DNA of 64,000 bases, taken from Streptosporangium album (lineage in GTDB: Bacteria > Actinomycetota > Actinomycetes > Streptosporangiales > Streptosporangiaceae). Both the position numbers and the translations under genes were made by a program. This document shows, one piece after another, positions 56,811 to 64,000 of the stretch. The notes under the pieces are model-generated. The model worked only from the letters and a program-made list of their open reading frames with translations. It searched no databases and was not told where the DNA came from. The stretch lies in the NCBI RefSeq assembly GCF_014203795.1, contig NZ_JACHJU010000006.1:248001-312000 (forward strand). Direction: 5' to 3'. Each line of letters starts with the position of its first letter. The first letter of the stretch is position 1.

Positions 56811-58085
56811 TCAGAGCCTCAACGGCAGCCGCGCCAGCCGCCACGACGCCGGCATCAGCTGATGTTCCAGGTCTTCCGGCTTGACGGCGAGGCTGAGATC
56901 GGGGAAGCGGCGCAGCAGTGCCTCGAACGCCACCTCGCCCTCCTGGCGGGCCAGCGCCGCTCCCAGGCAGTAGTGCAGGCCGTACCCGAAGCCGACGTGG
57001 TTCTCCCGGTGCCCGTCCGGCTGGCGGGTGATGTCGAGCCGTTCGGGAGCGTCGAACCGGCGCGGGTCGTAGTTGGCTCCCACGATCATGGCCATCACCG
57101 CCTCGCCCCGCCTCACCCGCATGCCGCCGATGTCGAGGTCCTCGGCCGCGTAGCGCATCCGCGTCCCCTGGACGGGGCCGCACCAGCGCATCAGCTCGTG
57201 GACGGCGCGCGGCATCAGCTCCGGGTCGCCGCGGAGCAGGGCCAGCTGGTCGGGGTGGGTGAGCAGGGCGGCGGTGCCGTTGCCGATCAGGTGGGCGGTG
57301 GTCTCGTGTCCCGCGAGGACCAGGGTCAGGACCATCGTGACCATCTCGCTGTCGCTGAGCCGGTCGCCGTCCTCGTCGTGGGTGCGGATCAGGCCGCTGA
57401 GCAGGTCGTCGCCGGGTGCGGCGCGTCGCCGTCCGATCAACTCCCCGATGTGCGTGACCATCTCCCGCAGCACCGTCCCGAAGCCGTCCGACTCCAGGGT
57501 CGTCAGGGCCTTTCCCCACCTGCGCCACTGCGGGCGGTCCTCCTCGGGGATGCCGACCAGCTCGCAGATGACGGTGATCGGCAGGGGATAGGCGAAGTGC
57601 TCGATCAGGTCCACGACGCCGTCCTGGGCGGTGGCGGCGAGCCGGTCGAGGAGGTCTTCGGTGATCTGCTCCACCCGCGGCCGCAGCTCGGAGACCCGGC
57701 GCGCGGTGAACGTGCGCGAGACGAGCTTGCGCAGCCGCAGATGGTCGGCGCCGTCGGCGTCCAGGACGCTGTTCAGCACATACCGTGCGTACTCCTCGGG
57801 GATGCCCCGCGCCTTGAGCTGCTTCTCGCGGAGGTTCTGCACGTCCATTCCCGGTACGTTCGCCGGGTCGTTGACGAACCTCGGGTCGCTCAGCACCGTC
57901 TTCACGTCGTCGTACCGGGTGACCAGCCAGATCGGCGAGGCCGCTCCGAGGAAGGAACCCCGGACCAGGGGAGCCTGCTCGCGCAGCCGCGCGTATCCGC
58001 CGAAGGGGTCGGCCATCAGCTCGGGATCCGTCAGGTCCACCGTGCCGTCGGCGCCGGTCGTGCTGGTCTCGGCCGAAGTGCTCAT
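56811..58085 (-). CDS. Cytochrome P450 (class I, CYP105/107-like)
   Basis: A 424-residue soluble P450. The heme loop is VGFGYGLHYCLGAALARQEG (Cys ligand), the oxygen-activation I-helix is LVLAGHETTAHLIG, the ExxR pair is in AVHELMRWCG with the later PRRFDAPERLDITRQPDGHR, and RMRYAAEDLDIGGMRVRRGE is the beta-sheet region. It inserts oxygen into an organic substrate using electrons from a ferredoxin; no ferredoxin gene is adjacent, so it uses one encoded elsewhere. The ATG at 58085 is chosen as the first codon of the typical N-terminus (DLTDPELMADPFGGYARLRE). Similar P450s act in secondary metabolism, but no cluster is evident here. Confidence 0.92.
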   Translation of the reverse strand: MSTSAETSTTGADGTVDLTDPELMADPFGGYARLREQAPLVRGSFLGAASPIWLVTRYDDVKTVLSDPRFVNDPANVPGMDVQNLREKQLKARGIPEEYARYVLNSVLDADGADHLRLRKLVSRTFTARRVSELRPRVEQITEDLLDRLAATAQDGVVDLIEHFAYPLPITVICELVGIPEEDRPQWRRWGKALTTLESDGFGTVLREMVTHIGELIGRRRAAPGDDLLSGLIRTHDEDGDRLSDSEMVTMVLTLVLAGHETTAHLIGNGTAALLTHPDQLALLRGDPELMPRAVHELMRWCGPVQGTRMRYAAEDLDIGGMRVRRGEAVMAMIVGANYDPRRFDAPERLDITRQPDGHRENHVGFGYGLHYCLGAALARQEGEVAFEALLRRFPDLSLAVKPEDLEHQLMPASWRLARLPLRL

Positions 58086-58190
58086 GTTTGCCCTCCTCGG
58101 GCGTCGGGTGAGTTCCGCCTGCCGATCCACTCCAGCATGCACCCGCGGCGTCCGACGGCCTATCGCACCACGCACCGGCCCCGGACCGCC

Positions 58191-58220
58191 TTGACGTCCT
58201 CTCCCGCCCTGAAGGACGGG
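58191..58220 (-). repeat. Solo IS200/IS605-type end hairpin
   Basis: TTGACGTCCTCTCCCGCCCT continues as GAAGGACGGG. CCCGCCC-TGAA-GGACGGG forms a stem-loop, and TTGACGTCCTC just before it matches the end sequence usual for IS605/tnpB elements. It resembles the right end at 31237-31265 read in reverse. No transposase gene is near, so it is a solo end or chance relic. The rest of 58086-58276 contains nothing else. Confidence 0.4.
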
Positions 58221-58276
58221 CGTCCACGCCGTGGACATCCGGTGAGCCCGGTGGGACCGGTCCCGGGGCGCTCCTC

Positions 58277-58498
58277 CTACGGCCGCCGGGAGGTCTGCGG
58301 CACGTGCAGGTCCCGCAGGAGGACCTGCGTCGCGGCGGCGACGGCGTCCACGGCCCGGTCGAAGGCCTCCGCGTTGCGCGCGGACGGCGACCGGAACCCG
58401 GAGAGCTTGCGGACGTACTGGAGGGCGGCGGCACGCACATCCTCGTCCGTCACGTCGCTGGCGTACGGTTCACGAAGGGTTTTGATGCTCCGGCACAT
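58277..58498 (-). CDS. DUF2277 family small protein
   Basis: A 73-residue protein beginning MCRSIKTLREPYAS, followed by VTDEDVRAAALQYVRKLSGF, RSPSARNAEAFDRAV and AVAAATQVLLRDLHVP. The MCRxIxTL start and the RAAALQxVRKxSGFRxPS core define DUF2277, a small family often found in Actinobacteria with no known function. The ATG at 58498 is the family start; an ATG at 58516 would add six residues. The single conserved cysteine at position 2 is notable. Confidence 0.85.
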   Translation of the reverse strand: MCRSIKTLREPYASDVTDEDVRAAALQYVRKLSGFRSPSARNAEAFDRAVDAVAAATQVLLRDLHVPQTSRRP

Positions 58499-58606
58499 GG
58501 CATGACGGTACGGCATCGCGCCCCCGTCCTCCATGCCCTTCCACCGCCGATCCCGGCCTCGCGCCGCGGTGCCGGGATCGGGGTGTCCCGCCTCTGCCCG
58601 CGGGGG

Positions 58607-59818
58607 TCAGCCGGCCGGCTGGGAGCGGGGCGACCAGACGAGCAGTCCCAGGCACATCTCGTCGCTGGTGCCCTCGCCCCAGACGACGTAGCGAGGGGGC
58701 AGGTCGCGCATCGCGGGCAGCAGCTTGCGCAGGCCCGCGTCGTGGGTGCAGGTCACCCGGAGAGTGTCGCCGGCGTTGACGGTGACGGGCTTGGCCAGCG
58801 GGCGGATGGCCTGCTCGTCGAAGTCGTAGGTGGGGATGTCGAGCAGGGTCTGGGCGCCGGGCGTGCCGGGGTTGAGCTCCACCTTGATCGAGCGTCCGAG
58901 CAGGTGCATGTGGCCGGCCACGGCGTACACGGTGGCCGCCTCCTCGGCTTTTCGGTCACAGTGCTGGGTCGCCGAGGCGACCGGTGGTCTGGCGTCGTTG
59001 CAGAGCTGGTTGAGTCCGGTCACCGTGGATCCCGCCTGGTCCCCGAAGCGGTGCACGACATCACGGACGGCGGCCTCACGGTCGCACAGGGGCCCTGACT
59101 CCTCGGCCGTGCAGGGCAGCTCGACCGGCGCCGGCAGCTGTTCGGTCTCCAGCGGGGCGAGGTCGGCCTTGCCGTCGGTGAGCCGCAGCCGGAGCCCGGA
59201 CTGGTCGCTGCCGACCGGCTTGTCCTCGGCGGTGAGCAGATTGTAGTGGACCTGCATGATCAGCTGGCTGCCGGGCGGCATCGGGTAGCCGACCTTCTGG
59301 GTGAGCAGCGTCTCGTTGGCTCCCGGCGCCCAGTGGCCGACCCAGGAGCCGTTCCCGACACCGGCGTCGCCGAAGCAGGTCCATCCTTCGCCCGGGGTGC
59401 GGGCGTCGAGCTCACCGGCCGCCTTGGCCTCGTCCGGCCCGACCCGGAAGATGATCGCGTGGTGGACGATGTCGGTGTTCTGCGGCAGGAACTGGCTGCC
59501 GGTGAGGAACGCCCTGCCGGTCAGCCCGGGGTCGATCAGGAAGCAGCGGTACTCGTCGGTCCCTCCGGAGGGGGCCGCGGGGGTGTACGGCTCGGGCAGC
59601 TTCAGGTTGACGAACCGTTCGGAGGCCCGCAACGGCGCCACCGGCGGTGGCTCGAACGACTCTCCGTGTCCGCCGTGCGCCGCGGTGGCGGGTGCCGCGT
59701 CCGGATGGTTCGAGGCGGCCGGATGCCGCTGCCCGGAGCATGACGCGATGAGGAGGATGGCCGCGAGCGCGACGGCTGTCGCGAGCAGCCACCGCGCCGG
59801 CCGGACTGCGTGTTTCAT
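58607..59818 (-). CDS. Lipoprotein similar to copper type II ascorbate-dependent monooxygenases
   Basis: A 403-residue lipoprotein (signal LLATAVALAAILLIASCSGQ). The mature part resembles the catalytic core of PHM/DBH-like enzymes: NTDIVHHAIIFRVGPDEA has the HH pair of the CuH site, YAVAGHMHLLGRSIKVEL gives the HxH of the CuM site, and RYVVWGEGTSDEMCLGLLVW carries the methionine ligand context. These enzymes hydroxylate C-H bonds using copper and ascorbate. A pair of cysteine-rich insertions (about 200-300) contains possible disulfides. It acts outside the membrane, anchored by lipid. No neighbour hints at the substrate. Whether all copper ligands are complete is not certain by eye. Confidence 0.75.
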   Translation of the reverse strand: MKHAVRPARWLLATAVALAAILLIASCSGQRHPAASNHPDAAPATAAHGGHGESFEPPPVAPLRASERFVNLKLPEPYTPAAPSGGTDEYRCFLIDPGLTGRAFLTGSQFLPQNTDIVHHAIIFRVGPDEAKAAGELDARTPGEGWTCFGDAGVGNGSWVGHWAPGANETLLTQKVGYPMPPGSQLIMQVHYNLLTAEDKPVGSDQSGLRLRLTDGKADLAPLETEQLPAPVELPCTAEESGPLCDREAAVRDVVHRFGDQAGSTVTGLNQLCNDARPPVASATQHCDRKAEEAATVYAVAGHMHLLGRSIKVELNPGTPGAQTLLDIPTYDFDEQAIRPLAKPVTVNAGDTLRVTCTHDAGLRKLLPAMRDLPPRYVVWGEGTSDEMCLGLLVWSPRSQPAG

Positions 59819-60123
59819 GGATCGCCCCCTGCTTCCCGGGGTTCTCCCGGATCTGCGACGTCCCTGGGAGGACGGAACCCACGCCGGGTCCTGAAGCTCA
59901 GGCTCCTCGCTCCCGGCGTTTTTTCCATCGGCCGCAAGGCCGAAGGCCCTCCTCCGTGCGGCCGAGAGTGCCCCTACGCCGGAAGTGGCGGTCACCCGCC
60001 GCTCTCGACCGCCGGGGGGGAAGGCCTGCGCCTGCGGGGTGATGGAAGATTTCCGATATGTCCCACTATGGGCTTAGCGGAACCCTGGTCTTCCCCTTGG
60101 GCGGGCTCCTATAGTCGATCTTT
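59819..60123. other. Divergent intergenic region
   Basis: The 305 bases between the copper-protein gene (minus) and the methyltransferase gene (plus) hold no gene. The strongest element is TATAGT at 60110-60115, eight bases before the methyltransferase ATG, which would make that transcript start almost at the start codon. No matching -35 box is convincing. Confidence 0.45.
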
Positions 60124-60933
60124 ATGTCGGCTCAGGAAGAATCCGCGGACACCCGCGAACCGTCATCCCAGGTGGGGGCGGGCGCCCCGAACATCGCCCG
60201 CATGTACGACTACTGGCTGGGGGGCAAGGACAACTTCGCCGCCGACCGTCAGAGCGCGGAGGAGATCGTCAAGATCTCCGACGGGAAGGTCCTGCGAGGA
60301 GTGCGTCTCAACCGGGCCTTCCTGGGGCGGGCGGTGAGGGCGGCCGCCGAGACCGGCGTCCGCCAGTTCCTCGACCTGGGCTCGGGCCTGCCGACCCAGG
60401 AGAACGTCCACGAGGTCGCCGGCCCCGGCGCGCGGGTGGTCTACGTGGACTACGACCCGGTGGTCGCCAGCCACGCCCATGCGATCCTGGCGAAGTCCGC
60501 CTCGGTGGGCTTCGTCCAGGCCGACCTGCGCAAGCCGGCGGAGATCCTCGGCCACTCCGTGGTCCGGGAGCTCATCGACTTCAGCGAACCGGTCGCGTTC
60601 ATGTTCGTCTCCGTGCTGCACTTCGTCGACGACGCCGACGACCCGCACGGCATCGTCGCCCGGTTCCGCGACGCCGTCGTGCCCGGAAGCCACCTGATCC
60701 TCTCCCACCTGTCGAGGGACGGCTTCCCCCAGAAGATGGCCCAGACCGAGCAGGTCTACCAGGGCGCCAGCGCCCGGCTCGGCGCGCGCACGCGCACGGA
60801 GATCCTCGGTTTCTTCGACGGGTTCGAGCTCGCCGAACCCGGCCTGGTCGGCCCCACCGAATGGCGTCCCGGCGATGGGCCGCCCAGCACCGAGAAGTTC
60901 GCCGGGCTGGTCGGCATGGGGGTCAAACTCTGA
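60124..60933 (+). CDS. DUF574-type SAM-dependent methyltransferase
   Basis: A 269-residue member of the actinobacterial DUF574 group (Methyltransf_19): GAPNIARMYDYWLGGKDNFA at the start, then LNRAFLGRAVRAAAETGVRQ, FLDLGSGLPTQENVHEVAG (motif I), VVYVDYDPVVASHAHAIL and SVLHFVDDADDPHGIVARFR. SAM-binding residues are visible. These proteins are numerous in Streptomyces-related genomes and mostly uncharacterised. Start ATG 60124 is followed by the conserved core from residue 21. A TATAGT box eight bases upstream suggests a leaderless transcript. A hairpin (60939-60963) follows the stop. Confidence 0.9.
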   Translation: MSAQEESADTREPSSQVGAGAPNIARMYDYWLGGKDNFAADRQSAEEIVKISDGKVLRGVRLNRAFLGRAVRAAAETGVRQFLDLGSGLPTQENVHEVAGPGARVVYVDYDPVVASHAHAILAKSASVGFVQADLRKPAEILGHSVVRELIDFSEPVAFMFVSVLHFVDDADDPHGIVARFRDAVVPGSHLILSHLSRDGFPQKMAQTEQVYQGASARLGARTRTEILGFFDGFELAEPGLVGPTEWRPGDGPPSTEKFAGLVGMGVKL

Positions 60934-60938
60934 CGGAC

Positions 60939-60963
60939 GGCCTCGCAGGGGAGCGGCGAGGCC
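60939..60963 (+). terminator. Hairpin after the methyltransferase gene
   Basis: GGCCTCGC (60939-60946) and GCGAGGCC (60956-60963) form a perfect 8-base stem with a 9-base loop, six bases after the stop codon. There is no U-tract. It probably limits read-through towards the FUSC gene. Confidence 0.5.
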
Positions 60964-61158
60964 ACCGTACGGTCAAATGTTCGTCGGGAAACGCAGGGAT
61001 AGGTCCGCCGGGCACGCGGGTAGTACAGCGCCGTGAAGGGCGAAGCGAACATCACGGGGCCGCGCGTTCCGCCCCCGATCCCGACCGGTGTCCGGCCGCC
61101 GTCCCCGTCCGGCCGGCCGGACGACCTCGGCAGTCCACTGCGCTGAGCGTGGTGAGCG

Positions 61159-63096
61159 ATGCCACCAGGTTTCCGGAAAGTCGCCGACCGGCTGACCGAC
61201 GTCGCCCCGGGTTGGCTGGTGGAGGTGGTACGGCCGGCGCCGGCGGCGCTCCGCTGGGAGCCGATGCTGCGCATGGCCGTGGTCGTGACCACCCCGCTGC
61301 TCGTGGGTCTCGCCGCCGGCCGGATCGCGCTCGGCATACTTCCGGCCATGGGCGCCATGGCCACCTCCATGGCCGATCGGGGCGGGTCCTACCGGGCCAG
61401 GACCATCGTGATGGGCGCGGCCGGCCTGGCCGGGGCGGTGGGCTATGCCGTAGGCGCCCTGGCCCGGGGCCACGGCTGGTGGACGGTTCTGGTCGTGGTG
61501 GCCGTCTCGGTGGTGTCCGCGCTGATCAGCGCCGGTGGGGCCGCGGGGTCGGCGGCCGGGCTCCAACTGCTCGTGATGACCGTGCTGGGCCTCGGCATGC
61601 CGCTGTCGGGACCGCCCGACATCAACGCGCTGAGCTTCCTGCTGGGTGTGCTGACGGCTCTCATGCTGGCTCTGGCCCGCTGGCCGCTGCATCCCCGGGA
61701 AGCGGAGGAGGCCGCGGTGATCGCGGTCTACCGGGTCCTCGGCCTGCTGTTCACCGAGCACGACCGTGGCACCGTGGCGGCGTTCGACGGCACCCTCAGC
61801 AACGGCTACACCACCGTGCTCAACGCCCGTTCCGCGGCGATGGGCAAGGACGCCGAGCGGACCCGCCTGGTGGCCCTGCTGAACCAGGCCTCACTGATCC
61901 GCAACGCGCTGCTCTCGCTCTGCCAGGAGGATCGCGAGCCACCCAGAGAGCTGCGGTTCGCCGTCGACGAGATCGTCGACTCACTCGCCGGTGGGCGTGA
62001 GCCGTCGGTCCGGGAGCACGGGAGCGACTCGCCAGCCCTGCGCGCCCTCTACTCCGCCGTGCGGGGAGCCACCGAGCTGGCCTCCGGCGGCGACGTCGCC
62101 GGGGAACAGCTTCCCTACGAACCGCTCGGGCGTGGCCAGAGGTTCCGGGCGATCTGGGAGAGGGTGTGGTACGGGCACCTCGCCCGGGTCTACGTCATCC
62201 GGCTCGCGCTGTGCATGGGCGTCGCCTGCGCAGTGAGCCTGGCCGGCTGGTTCGAGCGGTCCTACTGGGTGATGCTGACCGTCGCGCTGGTCCTCAAGCC
62301 CGACTTCGGTTTGGTGTTCGCGCGCGCCGTACAGCGTGCGCTCGGAACGCTCGTGGGCGTACTGATCGGCACCGTCGTGCTCCTCGTGGTGCCGTACGGC
62401 CCGGCGCTCCTGATCCCGATCGCCGTCTTCGCGGCGCTCCTGCCGTACGGCCTGCAACGCAACTGGGGCCTGATGTCGACCTTCCAGGCGCCGCTGGTCC
62501 TGTTCCTGGTGGACCTGCTGACCCACGGCGGCCCGAAGCTGGCCGGGATACGGCTGGTGGACACCGTGGTCGGATGCGTCATCGTCCTGCTGCTGGGCTA
62601 CCTGCCGTGGCCGGCGAGCTGGGAGGCGCCGGTCGGGCCGAGGTTCGCCGACGCGGTGTCGGCCACCGCGGACTACCTCCGGCACGCGTTCGACCCACGA
62701 GGCAGCCGGAGGGCGTTGCTCCGCCGTAAGGCCTACGACGCGCTGGCCGACATGCGGACGGCCTTCCAGCGGGCGGTGACCGAGCCACCCGCGATCAGCC
62801 GGCGCATCACGACCTGGCTGCCCGCGATGACCGCACTGGAACAGGTGACCGACGCGACCGCCGCGACCGTCGCGCGCACCGAACACGGCGCCCCGCCGCC
62901 GTCAGACGGGGGCATCCGGGCCCTGGTGACGTCCCTGGAGGACATCGCCGCGGACGTCCGCGCGGGACGCTCCCCGGCGAAGCCGGAACTCGCCGAGGAG
63001 GAGAGCCTGGAGCGGATGAACTCCGCCGTCCGGGGACTGTGCGACACCGTGTCGGAAGAGCACCTCGACACCGGCGGAAGGGCGGGCGCACCGTAG
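61159..63096 (+). CDS. FUSC-family membrane protein (fusaric acid resistance-like)
   Basis: A 645-residue membrane protein with two sets of hydrophobic helices: one at about 35-175 (VVVTTPLLVGLAAGRIALGI, GLAGAVGYAVGALARGH) and a second at about 345-480 (RLALCMGVACAVSLAG, YWVMLTVALVLKPDFGLVFA, LGTLVGVLIGTVVLLVVPYG). These are separated by a soluble segment and followed by a long cytoplasmic C-terminus. The VLKPDFGLVFARAVQRALGT stretch is the FUSC signature. Relatives are aromatic-acid or toxin efflux components; the substrate here is unknown. The ATG follows GGTGAGCG. It is probably monocistronic. Confidence 0.85.
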   Translation: MPPGFRKVADRLTDVAPGWLVEVVRPAPAALRWEPMLRMAVVVTTPLLVGLAAGRIALGILPAMGAMATSMADRGGSYRARTIVMGAAGLAGAVGYAVGALARGHGWWTVLVVVAVSVVSALISAGGAAGSAAGLQLLVMTVLGLGMPLSGPPDINALSFLLGVLTALMLALARWPLHPREAEEAAVIAVYRVLGLLFTEHDRGTVAAFDGTLSNGYTTVLNARSAAMGKDAERTRLVALLNQASLIRNALLSLCQEDREPPRELRFAVDEIVDSLAGGREPSVREHGSDSPALRALYSAVRGATELASGGDVAGEQLPYEPLGRGQRFRAIWERVWYGHLARVYVIRLALCMGVACAVSLAGWFERSYWVMLTVALVLKPDFGLVFARAVQRALGTLVGVLIGTVVLLVVPYGPALLIPIAVFAALLPYGLQRNWGLMSTFQAPLVLFLVDLLTHGGPKLAGIRLVDTVVGCVIVLLLGYLPWPASWEAPVGPRFADAVSATADYLRHAFDPRGSRRALLRRKAYDALADMRTAFQRAVTEPPAISRRITTWLPAMTALEQVTDATAATVARTEHGAPPPSDGGIRALVTSLEDIAADVRAGRSPAKPELAEEESLERMNSAVRGLCDTVSEEHLDTGGRAGAP

Positions 63097-63402
63097 CCCG
63101 TGAACAGCGGTCGTGTGAGCTCCCGACCGCTCCCCTCGCTCAGCTCACGCGTCGAGCAAGGCCCGGGCGACGGCCCTCCGTACCTGTCATGGGCGGCGGC
63201 CAGGGCGTCGGGCACCGCGATGGGCGAGGCCTTGGAGGAGGGAACGGCCACAGGTTGTGATCTTTCTATCGAAGCATCAGATTTCCGATTTGGCACATTG
63301 GTCACCCTGACGGCATCATCCTCTCCTGTCGTCCATCGGACGGAGGGCGTCTCGGCTCGACACGTTACAGCCGGAGCCTCAACCTTCGGGGAAGGGAGAA
63401 GC
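63097..63402 (+). other. Gene-free interval before the NlpC/P60-type gene
   Basis: No gene is evident. It includes an AT-richer patch (GTGATCTTTCTATCGAAGCA, 63257 on) that probably holds the promoter. I looked for a cyclic di-AMP riboswitch, which often precedes such cell-wall hydrolase genes, and could not make out its conserved core. Confidence 0.4.
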
Positions 63403-64000
63403 GTGACGGCTGCGTCCCGTGGGATTCGGCGTCACGACGTGCTCCGATCTCTGGTTGCGCTGCTCACCGCCGTGATCCTGTGCGCCTGCGTGGCGTCGGC
63501 GGGTCAGGCCGAGCCCAAACCCAGCGCCAAGAAGCTCCGCGGGGAGCTCGCGCAGCTGCAGAAACAGTCCGAGACCATGATCGCCGACTACTACGCCGGC
63601 CGGGCCGAGCTGCAGAAGGTGGAGAAGACCGAGAAGGTGGCGCGCGGCAACCTCAAGCGCGCACAGCAGGAGTTCGACCGGGCCGCCACGGAGATCCGCC
63701 TGCTGGCCGCCGAGCGGTACCGCACCGGCGGGATGAGCGCGACCTCCGCACTGGTGGGAGCCGCCGACCCCCGTGCCCTGCTGAGCGGCCTGGCCATCAC
63801 CCAGCAGATCGTGAGCGAGCAGGACGCCAAGCTGCGGGTCTTCGCTGAGATCCGCGACTCCCACCGGAGAGCGCAGGAGACGGCCGAGGCGCGCGCCGCC
63901 GAACTCCGCGCGTCGCTCAAGAAGCTCGACGGCCAGAAGAAGCGCGCCGTGAAGCTGATCGACCAGATCAAGGACAGGATCGACCTGCTCTACCCGACTC
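63403..64000 (+). CDS. Secreted coiled-coil protein, likely NlpC/P60 hydrolase (3' end outside window)
   Basis: About 199 residues are visible. The GTG at 63403 has AAGGGAGA just upstream. A signal peptide (LRSLVALLTAVILCACVASA then GQAE) is followed by heptad-rich helices (LRGELAQLQKQSETMIADYY, AGRAELQKVEKTEKVARGNL, RAQQEFDRAATEIRLLAAER), the coiled-coil hairpin seen in the N-terminal half of RipA/NlpC-P60 and PcsB-like peptidoglycan hydrolases. YRTGGMSATSALVGAADPRA and LLSGLAITQQIVSEQD are typical of that hairpin tip. The catalytic domain lies beyond the edge, so the hydrolase call is inference. Confidence 0.72.
   Translation, partial: MTAASRGIRRHDVLRSLVALLTAVILCACVASAGQAEPKPSAKKLRGELAQLQKQSETMIADYYAGRAELQKVEKTEKVARGNLKRAQQEFDRAATEIRLLAAERYRTGGMSATSALVGAADPRALLSGLAITQQIVSEQDAKLRVFAEIRDSHRRAQETAEARAAELRASLKKLDGQKKRAVKLIDQIKDRIDLLYPT

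Noticed and set aside
56811..60933. Secondary-metabolite cluster around the P450
   Set aside because: No polyketide, peptide or terpene synthase, ferredoxin or dedicated regulator; the neighbours are unrelated small genes.
60861..62000. Plus-strand frame overlapping the methyltransferase tail and the FUSC gene
   Set aside because: Arginine/glycine-rich shadow overlapping two real genes in other frames.
63097..63402. Cyclic di-AMP riboswitch before the NlpC/P60-type gene
   Set aside because: Expected from family habit, but the conserved core sequence could not be recognised.
1..64000. CRISPR array
   Set aside because: No regularly spaced repeats with unique spacers; the repeats present are short tandem or transposon-related.

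Overview
The window reads as chromosomal DNA of a high-GC actinomycete. Coding G+C is very high, GTG and TTG starts with strong Shine-Dalgarno sites are frequent, and the gene families are typical of filamentous Actinobacteria: DUF574-type methyltransferase, DUF2277, the CE1758/CE1759 pair, TipAS-type MerR, and a MoxR/vWA/SWIM cluster. A Streptosporangium/Nonomuraea-like genus is an inference from family content only.

Region 1 (1-11.5 kb) holds a winged-helix regulator, an M23 peptidase, a secreted GH71 alpha-1,3-glucanase and an FMN reductase/luciferase-like monooxygenase pair. It then has a minus-strand operon in the order ABC-type ATPase, lipoprotein solute-binding protein, fused two-domain permease, membrane-anchored NB-ARC/TPR protein. 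Both nucleotide-binding proteins of this operon have lost their phosphate-binding lysine, so it looks like a transporter turned into something else, perhaps a sensor. An IS5-type element (11.91-12.90 kb) lies directly upstream of it.

Region 2 (13.1-26.0 kb) is one tightly coupled plus-strand cluster: DUF4132, a 1663-residue unknown protein, a MoxR AAA+ ATPase, a DUF5682-vWA fusion and a SWIM zinc-finger protein. It corresponds to the MoxR/vWA cassette of which E. coli yehL/M/P/Q plus molR is a version. It is probably a chaperone or conflict machine with unknown target.

Region 3 (26-36.4 kb) is a mosaic of small genes (DUF72, RidA, two small proteins, a methyltransferase), two decayed genes (ARMT1/DUF89 and a PHB-depolymerase-type esterase), a complete-looking IS200/IS605 element with tnpA and tnpB, and a PadR-controlled FtsX/MacB-type exporter.

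Region 4 (36.5-51.4 kb) is an accessory island: four serine recombinase genes or pieces, two of them related copies in opposite orientation with shared upstream sequence; a truncated pRiA4b ORF-3 protein; a GNAT enzyme; a miniature element with Tn3-like terminal repeats; a lipoprotein; a group II intron; a MerR/TipAS plus DUF2268 protease pair with a textbook MerR promoter; and an IS5 element that ends two neighbouring genes. Imperfect 61-bp direct repeats (37.81 and 51.33 kb) bracket most of it.

Region 5 (51.4-64 kb) returns to ordinary chromosomal genes: an M20 peptidase with a double-domain Lrp/AsnC regulator, divergent from an MHS transporter; DUF1772; a cold-shock protein with a clear terminator; a cytochrome P450; DUF2277; a copper type II monooxygenase-like lipoprotein; a DUF574 methyltransferase; an FUSC membrane protein; and the start of a secreted coiled-coil protein of the NlpC/P60 type that runs off the end.

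Functions come from motif and family recognition by eye. No database search was run, and family names marked tentative are from memory.
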